Source of the DNA: Mytilus galloprovincialis
Taxonomy: Eukaryota > Mollusca > Bivalvia > Mytilida > Mytilidae
Assembly: GCF_965363235.1 (NCBI RefSeq)
Contig: NC_134845.1
Location: 23,004,524-23,068,523, forward strand
Direction of reading: 5' to 3'
Length of the DNA stretch: 64,000 bases
Shown in pieces: positions 33,890 through 45,597 of this stretch. Positions within the stretch are counted from its first letter, which is position 1; each line of letters begins with the position of its first letter. The position numbers were made by a program, and so were the translations under genes. Below the pieces are notes generated by a model that was not told the origin of the DNA, did not search any database, and saw nothing but the letters and a program-made list of their open reading frames with translations.

Positions 33890-36435
33890 AGATTTGATTT
33901 CTTGAACATGTTGAAATGATATACAAATTTGACATGGCGTTTTATCAATCGATAACAATCATTATTCAAGCGTTAAACAAATATTGACAGACTAATATGT
34001 GTTATATGATTCGGGTATGACAATGGTACCAATGTTATCTTCGTTTTGACATTCGTGCAACGGAATTGAGAAAATCTATTTGACATTTTAGTATCATATT
34101 GATTATTATTTAAAGCCCCGAAATATATTGATCCATCAATTGGAAACACAACTTCAAAAAAGTGATGGATATAGTCGATGATTATTTCAGGATATGTGTT
34201 AAACGCGATAAAGAGGATACATATACTCTTTCCGTATGTATTTAAGCTGCAATGATGTTGCAGCTCCTACTCAGACTTTGTAAAATGTCAAAAATGTCTG
34301 GGCTGTAAGTTGATGAACCAGGGGTATGTCACAAAACGTCTCGTTCTTTTTCTACCAAAAAAATAATCGGAAGGTAACAAGACCTTATTGATTAATATTC
34401 CGTTACAACTTCACAAATAATATACGATTGTCTTGAAGTATAGATTCTGCGTACTAACGTTGTTTATCATCTTAATACGTGTTATAGTGTTCTTTGATTT
34501 ATCTTCACTATTATTACTTTTACTATTTGGTCTTTTTTTATTGATATTCATTTGACATGGCTCTGTACTTTTGCATCCCGTCATTGTGTTTTTGTAGAAT
34601 CTAACATATTTGCTTTGTCCATGTGACTGTTTGTGTTTCTTTGATACATATGACGTTGCTCTGTACTTAACCACCCCGCTAGTGTGTTATTGTTCCATTA
34701 TAATTTTTGTATTCTGGTCTTTCATATTTACTAATGCTTTGACTATATGCTTTTTGTGTTTCTTTTATACATAATGCTCTTTCTTTAGAAAAAAATACAC
34801 CATTAGCATAAAGACATGCGGCAAGAAGAAAAAGTTAACTTCTGATTTACATTGTGCAGATGATATGCATAAATAACTATAGGCTACTTCTATATTCTTT
34901 TCATACTTCGAACGACAAAATTATGTTATATCTCTACCTGTTTGACGTTTACATTCTGACGTCAAACGCACAATTCATCATTAGAATCAATTTTAATCCA
35001 ACCATTCGTTCCCAGTATTTAAAATTTTAATCGTTTAGGGGTAGAAAAAGTGAGAGACTTTCGAAATGTATACATTCGAAATTCTCGTATGTGTACTTTC
35101 CCTGCATTTACACCAGAGATCCAGATCAACGCCATTTTGTAATGGCAGCTCTTCCTAGAAATATTTAAAATTGTCGTTTTAACTTCCTTTGCAGCATATG
35201 CTTATGATTGAACCGTTTTTGTAGCATTTTAATGAATAAATATCAGACATTTTCTCCCTTTCGTCCTTGTGGTTTAAATATTGTTATACTTAGGCCTGAC
35301 CTTGATCCCAATTTCACAAAAAATGTGACCACTCTGGAATTTTACTACCATTTTTTTCATCGTTATATAACTTAGATGTGTGTTCTTCTGGAACATTAAA
35401 ATTTTAAAAAATGAACTCTTGTTGCAGTACTATTATGCTTCATAACTACTGCACTTCTGGTAATGTAATACAATGTATTTATATACGATTTATGACGGCA
35501 ATTGGTGTTAATTAATTAATAGATATATGTAATTAGGATCGGTTAAGAAATTATTAAACATAGTTTAAAAAGCTTTGCAATATTAGCTGTGAGATGTTTT
35601 TCATTAATTTTTTTTAACGAAATTGGATATTTTAGACTAAAGTTTTACATGATTCTTCATAACACATTTATTTTAACAATGGCATATAAATAGATAAACA
35701 AAGAATATGGTGCATCAATCAATGACAAAAAAATCAGTACATTCACAGCAAACAAATCACAACAAACAAATGGAACATTTTTTGTTTTGCTGTTCTTCGT
35801 TTAAATGTCACAATGCGGCCTTCAAAATGGAGCATTCTTTTTAATGCTTCTTTATTTTTCAACATGTTGAATGTGACTATGGAAATCTCTGTAAATATAT
35901 GATTTAAATGATTTTTAAGACTTTTACGAATAGACTATTTTTTTTAATTCGAGCATACTGTCAGTTGAGTGATACAAGGTCCAGGATATTCTAAAACTAT
36001 TTTTTTCAAAGTATATGAATCAATAGACAAGTTTTCATAAAATATGATTACTAAATCCTGCATTTAATGAAGTAGATTAATCTATTCTACAATTTTAACA
36101 ATACATTTCAAATTGTTCACATTTTTGTGTTATTCATGTTGTTCGAATAAATGAATAATGTATCATGCATAAGTAAAATTCGAGAAATTAAAATATACAT
36201 GCCAGAAGAGACTTAGATAATTAAATCTGAAGTTAAATTGTATAACTGTTATTCTTCAATTTATAGCCATACAATTATAATCATTTCAGACATAGCATTA
36301 TAGTGAAATATCGTGTAATAAGGATCATGTCTAGATATGTCAAATTATTTCATGAGATTTCAATTTATTTGGCTGTAAATGGAACATGTAAATGGGATTA
36401 ATCCCATTTAAAGTGTAATCTTAATTTAAAAAAAA
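33890..36435. other. Intergenic or intron sequence with degenerate repeats
   Basis: AT-rich. About 34440-34800 holds degenerate units with GACATGGCTCTGTACTT and CTGTACTTAACCACCCCGC, which I take for a mussel repeat. I see no gene in the rest. Confidence 0.45.
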
Positions 36436-36439
36436 ACCA

Positions 36440-37239
36440 GGGCCCAGTTTCACGAAGCTGTCTTAGGACTAAGACATGTCTTAGGATGGTCTTACGACAT
36501 ATCTTAGTCCTAAGTGGATTTAACAAAGCGGTCCTAAATTAGGACATCTCTTAAAGTTGGTCATAAAGTTAGGACAACGCGAGAGGTGTCTTATGATGGT
36601 CTTAGGATAGTTATAACGTTTATTTATATAAATTACACTCATTTTTTATATTAATTTTGAAAAAAAATATCTTATTATTATCTAATTATCTATTCTCTTG
36701 TTCCTGCTTAAATCATATATACATTGACGGATTATCAGGATTTGTCAACAATGAAAATTCGATGTATTGATATAAAAATTGCACGATTTTATCTCTTAAC
36801 CTTTTATAACCAATAAAGTCGAAATTGAATTCAACTCACTTGTACCAAAACAATGTCATAATTTTATTTTCTTTTTTCTTAATTTTGAATTGAAAATTTC
36901 ATATTTATATTGATGTATTGTTTAAAGATAATTTATATATAAATTACTTTTATTTTTTTATATTTATTTTGCAAATTATGTCATTATATTAATCAATACG
37001 TTTAGAATAATTCATGGTAAGACATACTACATTTACATGATTTTTTTCCGTAGATCATATTTTTATTTGAAAATTTAAAGAACTTGCGACAGGTTTAGGA
37101 TGTCTTAGCTAAGATGATCCTAAGACAGCTTCGAGACGAGGTCTGAGATATGTCCTAGGATAGTCATAAGAGGATCATAAGACATGTCCTAAGATATGTC
37201 TTATGACATGTATTAGGATAGCTTCGTGAAACCGGCCCC
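36440..37239. mobile_element. Non-autonomous element, GGGCCCAGTTTCACGAAGCT ends
   Basis: The left terminus GGGCCCAGTTTCACGAAGCT and the right terminus AGCTTCGTGAAACCGGCCCC are inverted copies. Both subterminal regions are filled with short palindromic CTTAGGAC/GTCCTAAG and GACATGTC words. The 450-bp centre is AT-rich and non-coding. Widespread MITE-like elements with this end are known in marine invertebrates (memory, unnamed). Confidence 0.75.
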
Positions 37240-37559
37240 AGATGTGTAAACGAGAAACCGAGCACTCCTTCTAAAACACATAATTATTTTTTAGGTACTT
37301 GTTTACCGCTTTTCTCGTGTTATCAGTCTCAAATACACATTTAAACTATTGGATATTTTTAAAAAGAAATTAGTCGATTTGTATATTAATGGATGTAGTT
37401 AATATGATGTATATATATTGAGTGTTGATTAATTTTAAGGAAACGAAGTCAACCGATTGAAAATGTTCACATCAGACATTTTAGGGGTGGTATTATGAAC
37501 TGCAATATCGACACAATATTCAACTTGTACTCTCACTGGTCGCATTTTTACTTTGTTAT

Positions 37560-37830
37560 TAATTTTGCAAGTTGAATATTGTCATTCAATTTTGTTTGGC
37601 TCCGGTCGCATTCATAACCACGATTTGCAATTAGTTAAGTTAAAATCCTCCTTCATACATATTACGACGCCATTCTCAGTGGTAGAATTATATAGGATTC
37701 CACAGACGACATCGACGGATATGTTCCGATGTGGTAAACACAGAACCCGTCTACATTTGCCGGCATTCGACTTCCGAATTAGATTCATCACAGGGTTTGA
37801 ACTCACTTTTCACTTCTCTTTCATAACACA
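37560..37830 (+). mobile_element. Retroelement-derived repeat, strongly decayed fossil
   Basis: Weak resemblance to the 25290 and 61300 fossils around CAATTAGTTAAGTTAAAATC and ACGGATATGTTC. Old and broken; family not determined. Confidence 0.35.
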
Positions 37831-37849
37831 TAACATTGATCATGTTGAC

Positions 37850-39170
37850 ACTTACTACTGTATGTCACGTCGGAATTGTGGGATGTAGTATGCTAGTATC
37901 ATAGTAGCTTTGAAAACGTGTAGATGACAGTTGATAGTGCAAATGATTTATAACTAAATATGTCCTTTGGATGTAAACTGCGACACTAACTGTTTAATAC
38001 TAGTACTATTCTTAACGAAGGAAATATCAGAAAAAAACTTGATGATCAAACATTATTCAAATTTTGAAAAAATGAAGTAAACAAATGCGAAGAAGATATC
38101 TAGAACGCAATTAAAAATATATATGAACCGCAGACAAAACAGATATTACAAAACAGTGAACATACATCAAGAGCTCCGGATTTATTTATGTGTCTTATTT
38201 TACCAGAAGACAATACCACATTCATAAGATATCAACTATTTTTACATTATGTGCCGTTATGTTTGACAGGTATTGAAAAAAAGGGAGACCAACCAAAGGG
38301 CCAATACAAAATCAGAAGTGTCGAAGAAAAACAGAAAACACATTGGCCAAAGGATAAACGAAAAAGACAATGAACAGTCAAAAACAACGCTAGACTACAC
38401 TAGAAACAAAAGGTTGAACCCCGCTAACATTAAAGGATTTGGAACCAGATACGGTAGACAGAAATCAGTATTCTACTGTTGATGTTCCAGCTTTTCTTGT
38501 TTCAATTAACTGATGAAAAAATAGCAGGCTAAAGCATCACTTTATTGTGAATAATTTTTGTTTCAAATAAGGATTGACAATACCTTTATCTTAGAAGCAA
38601 CACGGAAATTCTAAATTATATCTGATATTAACAAAAACAGGGACTATTCACTGAAATGCCGGGCTGGATTAATGATGAGCATTGTTCACAGCAGAAGTTC
38701 AATGTTTTAAATAGATATTAATATTAAATCCAAGTGTATAACCAAGTAGATTTTTGATGAATAAGTTGAATTAACGAAATAACAAAGAGCAACATTTTAT
38801 TGACAAGTAAAACAAACAATTTAGCATTCACACAATTTAAATGGCCTATGAAACTTTTACGTTCATACGCCAAGATACATATATCATCAATATTCCATAT
38901 ATTTATGTAACAATCTGGCTGATTTTTTCTTATTATACATAACAATTAGGAAAACGGGAATTACCAAACTGTAGGATAAAAAAAGGAATAATAGAAAACA
39001 CCCTCATAGAACACCAACCTACGGCAAAAATAGAGACAGAAACAACGACAAACATGACTACATAGCCCGACTTCGTATAGGCATACACATGACGAGTTAA
39101 AGAAAACATTAAACATTTAAAAGATACCAGGCTTATTAGATAATAAAAAAATGTGGTTTGGGTGCCTACA
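37850..39170. other. No gene seen
   Basis: AT-rich. A possible repeat fragment around 38270-38460 (ACAACGCTAGACTACACTAG and AAAAGGTTGAACCCCGC) has the style of other mussel repeats. There is no supported coding sequence. Confidence 0.4.
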
Positions 39171-39184
39171 AGACAACTAGATCT

Positions 39185-39315
39185 GTTAATTTGCTTTCGC
39201 AAATATTTTGTTCTTCTCCCACCGGGATTCGAACTCGTCCTACCGAGCTATCGTGACCCCAAATCGCTTGCACTGTATCCGACGCGCTAGACCACTCTAC
39301 CACCTTGGTTTCACA
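39185..39315 (-). mobile_element. tRNA-derived SINE fragment
   Basis: The minus strand carries an A-box-like GTAGAGTGGTCTAGCGCG and, about 50 bases on, the B box GAGTTCGAATCCCGG. A non-tRNA tail follows (GAAGAACAAAATATTTGCG). The second box recurs with the same tail at 39900-39945. It is not a functional tRNA: acceptor-stem pairing is not evident and a SINE tail follows directly. Confidence 0.55.
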
Positions 39316-39529
39316 ATAATAAAGCTGTCGGTGACCGGGTGCTACCTTTCCTTTTCAGTTTTCATCTAGCGTCATAATACAGTACATGATATATAAGACA
39401 CGAAGATGGAATTGTTACAGATCAGGTTAAATATCTATTGTAAAGGATCGTATAAATTAATACAAGATACAGTCACCAAAATAATTATATTGATAAGTAC
39501 GTCTGATTCAGTGACGACTCTACAACAGA

Positions 39530-39800
39530 TTTATAATTATATGGTCATTTTTTATAAATTTCCTATTTACAAAACTTGTACTTTTTAGAAAAACTAAGGA
39601 TTTTTTATCCGAGGAGTAGATAACCTTAGCCGTATTTGGCACCCCTTTTTGTAATTTTCGGTCCTCAATGCTCTTCAACTTTATACTTGTTTGGCTTTTT
39701 AACTGTTTTGATCTGAGCGTCACTGATGAGTCTTATGTAGACGAAACGCGCATCTGACGTATTAAATTATAATCCTGGTATCTTTGATAACTATTATCCA
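39530..39800 (+). repeat. Mussel dispersed repeat, GAGCGTCACTGATGAGTC family
   Basis: Shares TTTATAAATTTCCTATTTAC, CTCAATGCTCTTCAACTTTA, GAGCGTCACTGATGAGTC and CGAAACGCGCATCTG with the copy at 16445. Confidence 0.75.
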
Positions 39801-40447
39801 TCGGAACACCAGCAGTGATGGTGATACATGGCTGTGTACATTCTGTATATACAACTCGTCTAAACATGAGCCGAACAATATTAGATCCGTAAATATGCTT
39901 TTGCAAATTTTTTGTTCTTCCCTCGCCGGGATTCGAACTCATGCTACTGAGTATATATTTATATATATATATAGGAAACGAGAAACATATGAACCACTTA
40001 GCCTGATAGCCACCAGTAGGACTACCAATTAAAACAAAACGGCGCACAATTTGCAATTCCGAAAAAAAATATGATATCGCGTTTACAGGAGGCTAGCAAC
40101 TGTATACTCAATTGTTTGTAATTTCATTTATATGTGTACTCACAATAATTTAAGCTGTCCCAATTCAAATTTAATTCCATATATTCAGCTTTAACTCAAA
40201 TTTCAAATAAACAAAATATATGCATTATTTTATTTGTGCTACCAAATCTACTGTTTTACAGTACTTGATATAAATATCAATGACATTAAACCAGATGCTG
40301 TCATATTACAATACACAATTTGAAAACAAAAATGAGTCATCAGTGCAGACTGCTTAGTCTTTATTATCAATACATCAAATTTTAATGTATGTCAAATAAA
40401 AATATTCACACGTATAAAACAATAAGCGCTAATAAAAAGTTACTTAC

Positions 40448-40508
40448 CTATGAGGCCAAAACTTATATTGATGATAATAATTAATCGGAACTCAAATATG
40501 AAATTCAT
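40448..40508 (-). CDS. Leader exon copy 5 (best signal peptide) of receptor gene
   Basis: ATG at 40508, 20 codons (MNFIFEFRLIIIINISFGLI) and a consensus donor G|GTAAGT in phase 1. The hydrophobic run LIIIINISFGLIG after a basic residue is the most convincing signal peptide of the five copies. Joined to the exon at 21528 it gives ..GLI-D-CVCTL, with a plausible cleavage region. It is preceded by a TATA and GC-box region at 40735-40880. The intron to 21528 would be about 19 kb. Confidence 0.55.
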
Positions 40509-40734
40509 TGCAAACTCGTATTAAATATAAGCTAATATCATCTCTGTAGGAGCTTTAAAACAAATTAATTTAAAAAAAAATCATTATACCTTTTATTCTT
40601 TTAAACTTAACATACTATTGTAAATAAGCTATTTCACTTATTACACAACATGTATCAATACTTATCTTACCTCCTATACATTTCCATGAATATGATAGGT
40701 TAAAAGCGTCAGCGTGCAAACCGTGTATATTTGA

Positions 40735-40880
40735 TATTAGGTTGGTAGGGAGGCGGGGTTTATCTCATACATGATTAGTAGTGGAGTTACGTCCCTTTAT
40801 ATTCCATATTAGGTAAGAAGGGGGCGGGGCTTATTTCATACACGGTTAGTAATGGTACGTGTTATGTCCCTTTATAAAAA
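40735..40880 (-). promoter_or_regulatory. Duplicated promoter-like block upstream of leader copy 5
   Basis: Two tandem units of about 70 bp each hold a GC box (AGGCGGGGTT at 40751 and GGGGGCGGGGCTT at 40819) and, on the gene strand, a TATAAAGGGAC box (TTTATA on plus at 40796 and 40870). They lie 230-370 bp upstream of the leader ATG on the minus strand. Confidence 0.5.
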
Positions 40881-41112
40881 CAAAACGGTACTGAGAAAAA
40901 AACTTAAAAGTTCCAACAGACGAAGAAATTGATGATTAAGATTGAAATAAATTCATAAAACACATTTAAACCTTACAAGTCGTTATTGTTGGCATCTGTG
41001 TTTGTAGGATCAATGGAAGTATTTTCTTAATGCTAACAGTATTGAAGACTTGCTCATTTTGAGAATCACTAGTCCTAATTTCACACGTTAAGATAGTCGG
41101 TAAGATAAATTC

Positions 41113-41252
41113 GTTACATAGTGTGCTAGTGACGTAATACGGTATATATGGGGTCAGTAAATTCCATATGGGGATTCGAGCTTCGCTCTCACCCCATATG
41201 GAATTTACTGACCCCATATATACCGTATTAGGTCACTAGAACACTATGTAAC
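41113..41252. repeat. 140-bp near-perfect hairpin
   Basis: GTTACATAGTGT at the left pairs with ACACTATGTAAC at the right. Inner arms ATACGGTATATATGGGGTCA and TGACCCCATATATACCGTAT are exact complements. The short loop region itself contains GAGCTTCGCTC, which can pair. It contains GTGACGTA and is related in style to the fold-back repeats at 20270 and 31645. Confidence 0.9.
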
Positions 41253-41259
41253 TAATATT

Positions 41260-42790
41260 ACACCATATTATCGTTAAATAAATTGGATACACTGCAATTA
41301 TCTATCACACACAATGTGGTTATATCACACAAAGACCCCTTGCCGTTTCATGAAAACTATAATTCAGCATTGACACCAATAATTTGGTATAAATAAGATA
41401 GACACGCAAGGTGTATCAAATTCAAAAACTTTAATTAAAAAAGTCTATCAAATGTTAGTATTTCATTTATGAGTTCTTAGTATAACATTTTCACACGAAG
41501 ATGATAAATCTCGAGAAATGATAGCCATGTTTTGCTGAAAAAACTATTGAAAGGAGATCCATATATGTACTGCTCTACGCGTAGTAATTTTTAGTCAGCG
41601 GAAATAATTGACAGAACCGGTTTGAATTTCGCGGTAGTATATAGGGAAAATGATCACGTTGTTTCAGTTATCGAGGAAGATAACAGTAATGTAGACATAT
41701 TTACAGTAGCGCTGAATTTTTATGTAATTCTAATATCAATAAAATGTGTACTAATTATGCTTTTTGATAATTTTTGAGATATTTTGTAAGACAAGTTTTC
41801 TGTTACACAATTTTTTTTAGTGGACGTTATTTGCATTCAGTGAATCTGATGTTTTTCATAAACGAGGATACCGTCCGCTGTCATATTCTGAAAGTGTTGA
41901 CTCACTTGTCTAGTAATTATTCCAATAGAACAAAACTTATGTATGTAAATACGACGTACTGCATTACTGATTGGGTAACGTAACTAGTTCATTCAAATCC
42001 ATATTCAGTCAAGATGTTGCAATCGAAATCAAGAATAAGACACATGCGGTAAATATGCAGTTGTATTCTGGTAGCTGAAGATATATGACAATTTTGGAAC
42101 ATGTCACAAGGCAGATGAGACACAGACGTACAGTATCGTCAACCCTTTTCGGTCTAAAACTTGTGGAGTGTCGATGTCAGACATTTCCCCTAATAACCAA
42201 TTGCACTGTATCACCCTTTACCATGGTGTCAAATAGTGAAGGTTATCACAGGCAGTGTTATGAATGATATTGTAGTGTTATCGCCTGGATTTTTCTAAAG
42301 AGCTAGTGAACTTATTTTTGCTGTCCTTAATTCTGTATTTTAAAAGCCGTTAAAATTCCTGTTCACCGATTTACCTAAATTCTTTTGACAAATGCCAAAC
42401 CGACTGCTAATAAAGAAATATTGTTTCACAATTCCGCTGTTATGTTCCGTTTTGTACGTGACAGAGACACTGGTTATAAAATAGATACTCATGAATTAGA
42501 ATGGCTAAAAATTACATACATTTAAGTCGAGTAGTTGGTATTAGTTTTTAACTAGTTTTTAGGAACTTCGAGTACTCCAGATTGGTAATTTATTTGTCTT
42601 TCATTTACGGTCAACCAACTCGAGCTCGTAGTGAGGTCAGTGAAACCATTTCGTAGAAGTATTGATCTAGTATCCTACTTGTAAGTAATCTTTTTTAATA
42701 GAAATAATAGTAGGCAATGCAAGCTCTTCATCAACTGTGAGATATATACTCCAATGGATATCTAAGACTTAAATACAAAACCAATATTAT
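41260..42790. other. No gene seen
   Basis: AT-rich sequence without recognisable coding, RNA or repeat structure. Short open frames here lack codon bias or family resemblance. Confidence 0.45.
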
Positions 42791-42794
42791 ATAG

Positions 42795-42912
42795 TTCTTT
42801 GTACTTGTTTGGCTTTTTAAATATTTTTATCTGAGTGTCACTAATGAGTTTTATGTAAACGAAACGCGCGTCTGGCGTATCAAGTTATAAACCTGGAACC
42901 CTTTGATAACTA
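42795..42912 (+). repeat. Mussel dispersed repeat, GAGCGTCACTGATGAGTC family, short copy
   Basis: GTACTTGTTTGGCTTTTTAA, GAGTGTCACTAATGAG and CGAAACGCGCGTCTGGCGTA occur in family order. Confidence 0.7.
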
Positions 42913-43339
42913 ATAAAGTTGCTTATTTCTAGGTTATTTTATTTCTGGTGGAATAATGTCTCGTTGGCAATAACATCACACCCTTGTATCTGTGTAATGT
43001 ATGTACATGAGAATGTTATCCTGCAAGTACAACGAGTACTTGTCCTAATCCAGTTTAATAGGTATATGCGCTTGTGTCCCAGATTTACTTGTCATTCCTA
43101 TATGATTGTTTTTAAAGATTATTGTTTATTATCAAATTTAAATGATATACTATTTTATGTTAGCCTTGGAAATTAATCATTATAAAAGGTTTATATGCAA
43201 CGTTCGTGTTGAGTAAAATATCAAACACATAACAGTTTTATTTATTAACTAGATTTCGAGATCATTTTACAACAAATGGTGGTTGCAAAAATTCTTAAAT
43301 TCGATGTCAGCGGCTGTTTTGTTATTATATTTAAAATAT

Positions 43340-43560
43340 CAGTACATTTTTCAACTTTTTACTTTATTTAGCCTTTTTAACTTGTTTGGTTTCGAGCGTC
43401 ACTGATACATCTTTTGTAGACGAAACGCGCGTCTGGCGTAATTATGATATTTACTCCTGATATCTATGATGAGTTTATTTACAACTACTGGGTCAATGCC
43501 ACTGCTGGTGGAGTTTTAATTTCCCGAGGGTATCACCAGCCGAGAAGTCAGCATTGTTGT
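43340..43560 (+). repeat. Mussel dispersed repeat, GAGCGTCACTGATGAGTC family
   Basis: GAGCGTCACTGATACATC, CGAAACGCGCGTCTGGCGTA, ACTGGGTCAATGCCACTGCT and CGAGGGTATCACCAGCC follow in family order, with a CAGCATTGTTGTGCTGAC end. Confidence 0.7.
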
Positions 43561-43699
43561 GCTGACATCAATTATCATTGATACTGTCATTGTTTTGAAC
43601 GTGTCGATAGTAAAGGCGAGTAATCACAAAAGCGTCTTATATGTTCCGTTTGCTTATCTAGAGTGAAAATATACATAGAGACGTCGGCACGTGACGGTA

Positions 43700-44575
43700 T
43701 GGAACGCCGGAACTGTCTTATAGTGTAAATATTTAATGTGTTTTGTCGCTTTGCCTTTACGTCCTGTCATTTCTTCTTTATGTTATGTGCAGATGCCTTT
43801 ATTTCCTGACACGGCATCTCTGTGTTATGTCAAACTAGTAATTTGTTTGGTCAAACAATTGTATGATATGTCATTGCTAAACTTTGTTGTGTAAAATATG
43901 CATTACATTATGCTGTAACTACTATACATTCTGTGAATACTTTGAAACTTTATGATCAACCACCTTTACATTCTCTCATATTTTATCTATGTTGTGTCTA
44001 TTCTTCTTTTACGTAAGTCAGTTAATAATTGCGTCCTGTCTCAAGTGTTATTGTTATGTCAAATGTTCTAAAACTTTTGTTTTGATACACCTTTGTTCAA
44101 TGTAAATCTCATGATATTATAGTCTTTTGGCGTTATGTTGTGTTTATACATATGTATCTCCAGTGAAAAACATAATACATCATGGTATAATTCATATGCG
44201 TTTGGCGTACAGTTGATACTCTCTGTGAGCATTCATTACGTCATGTGCAAATGACTTTTACATTATGTGCAAACAACTTATACGTTTTGTGTAAACCTCG
44301 TTTACCTCATGTGCAAACTTCGTTCACCCTATGTGCAAACATCGTTTACCTTATGTGCAAACACCTATTGCGTTATGTGCAAATACCTATTAAGTTATGT
44401 ATAAAAACTACATCATTATGTGCAAACACTATATAATTACGTTATGTGCAAACACCATGTAAGTTATGTGCAAATGCCTATTACATTATGTCCAAACATC
44501 TATTACGTTATGTTCAAACACATATTACGGTACGTGCCGACACATATTACGGTATGTGCAAACACATACAAAACT
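43700..44575. repeat. Minisatellite, units of about 22-24 bp (TTATGTGCAAACACC core)
   Basis: ATTACGTTATGTGCAAACAC-like units recur at least 15 times, clearest from 44230 to 44570 and fading towards 43700. Changes such as GTCCAAACATC and GTGCCGACACA mark divergence. Open frames through it are a by-product of the repeat. Confidence 0.8.
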
Positions 44576-44604
44576 AAAACTATAACTTATTCACAGCAGT
44601 CATA

Positions 44605-44850
44605 TTTATAAAACTGTTTACAAAACTTTTCATTTTTTTAAATACTATGGCTTTCCTACCTCAGGAGTATATTACCGTACCTTAGCTGTATTGGCAAAAT
44701 GTTTAGGAATTTTGATTCTCAATGCTCTTCAGTGTCGTACTTTATTTGGCCTTCTTAACTTGTTTGGATTCGAGCGTCACTGATGAGTCTTTTGTAGACG
44801 AAATGCTCGTATATATAAAGTTTAATCCTGGTATCTATGATGAGTTTATT
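44605..44850 (+). repeat. Mussel dispersed repeat, GAGCGTCACTGATGAGTC family
   Basis: CTCAATGCTCTTCAGTGTCG, GAGCGTCACTGATGAGTC and TTTAATCCTGGTATC are present. It directly follows the minisatellite. Confidence 0.7.
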
Positions 44851-45597
44851 TATATCAAAGGATATAAAAACAATATACAAGAAATTACCTTTCTAATTTT
44901 GAAACGTAATCTTATATATTTGTTTTATTTCCTTAATGTCAGATGGAAATGTTTATTTCGCATACAAATTCTTTCAGAAAAGAACAGTGTGTATCATACA
45001 CCAGATTAGCAGTTCCACTTGTGAACTTTAACCGTCCACACCATCACTTCTATACGGATATCTTCAGGTGCAAGGCCATGTATGTTCTTAAAGGACTGTC
45101 TTGATGTCCATGTACCACTGATCAATACAATAAAGATAAAAAAAAACTCCCACGGTGAACCTAAGTGACTGAAGATTTTAAAACGACAAGACATTCCATG
45201 TAAAATTTGTACATATAGCGTAATAAACATGCAAGCATAACTAAAAACATGGACTACTTATCAGTCGAAATCGGTTTGGTAACATCGAGTTTTCTTACGT
45301 TTGCACTTTTTATAATTTTAGTAGTTTTTGTGCTAAGTACCTATCTAATTAGTCCAGTCCTTTTCAACATAGTTTTAACGAGTTTTCTGTTTAAACTCTT
45401 ATAACATTGTCTCAATTAAGTGTGATGGTTAAACGCTAACAAACATGCTGTACAATATTCTGAATTTGTTTGTCATAAACCAGAGGCATGTAATTCAGAG
45501 ATTGTTGTTGATTGCTGTCCGTTATTGATCGGTTGGTTATTGATTTTATTGTGCATTAATCATATTCTTCTTTGATTCACTCTTCATTTTAATACCG

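Noticed and set aside
34411-34674. Minus-strand lysine-rich 87-codon frame
   Set aside because: It falls in degenerate repeat units with GACATGGCTCTGTACTT; the peptide has no family resemblance.
37553-37888. 111-codon plus-strand frame
   Set aside because: It overlaps a decayed retroelement-like repeat seen at 25290 and 61300, not a host gene.
39220-39310. A functional tRNA gene on the minus strand
   Set aside because: The A and B boxes are present, but no acceptor stem pairs and a SINE-type tail follows; the fragment recurs nearby.
44245-44611. Cysteine-containing repeat peptides (LCANxxYxMCKH)
   Set aside because: They arise from the TTATGTGCAAACACC minisatellite and shift frame from unit to unit.
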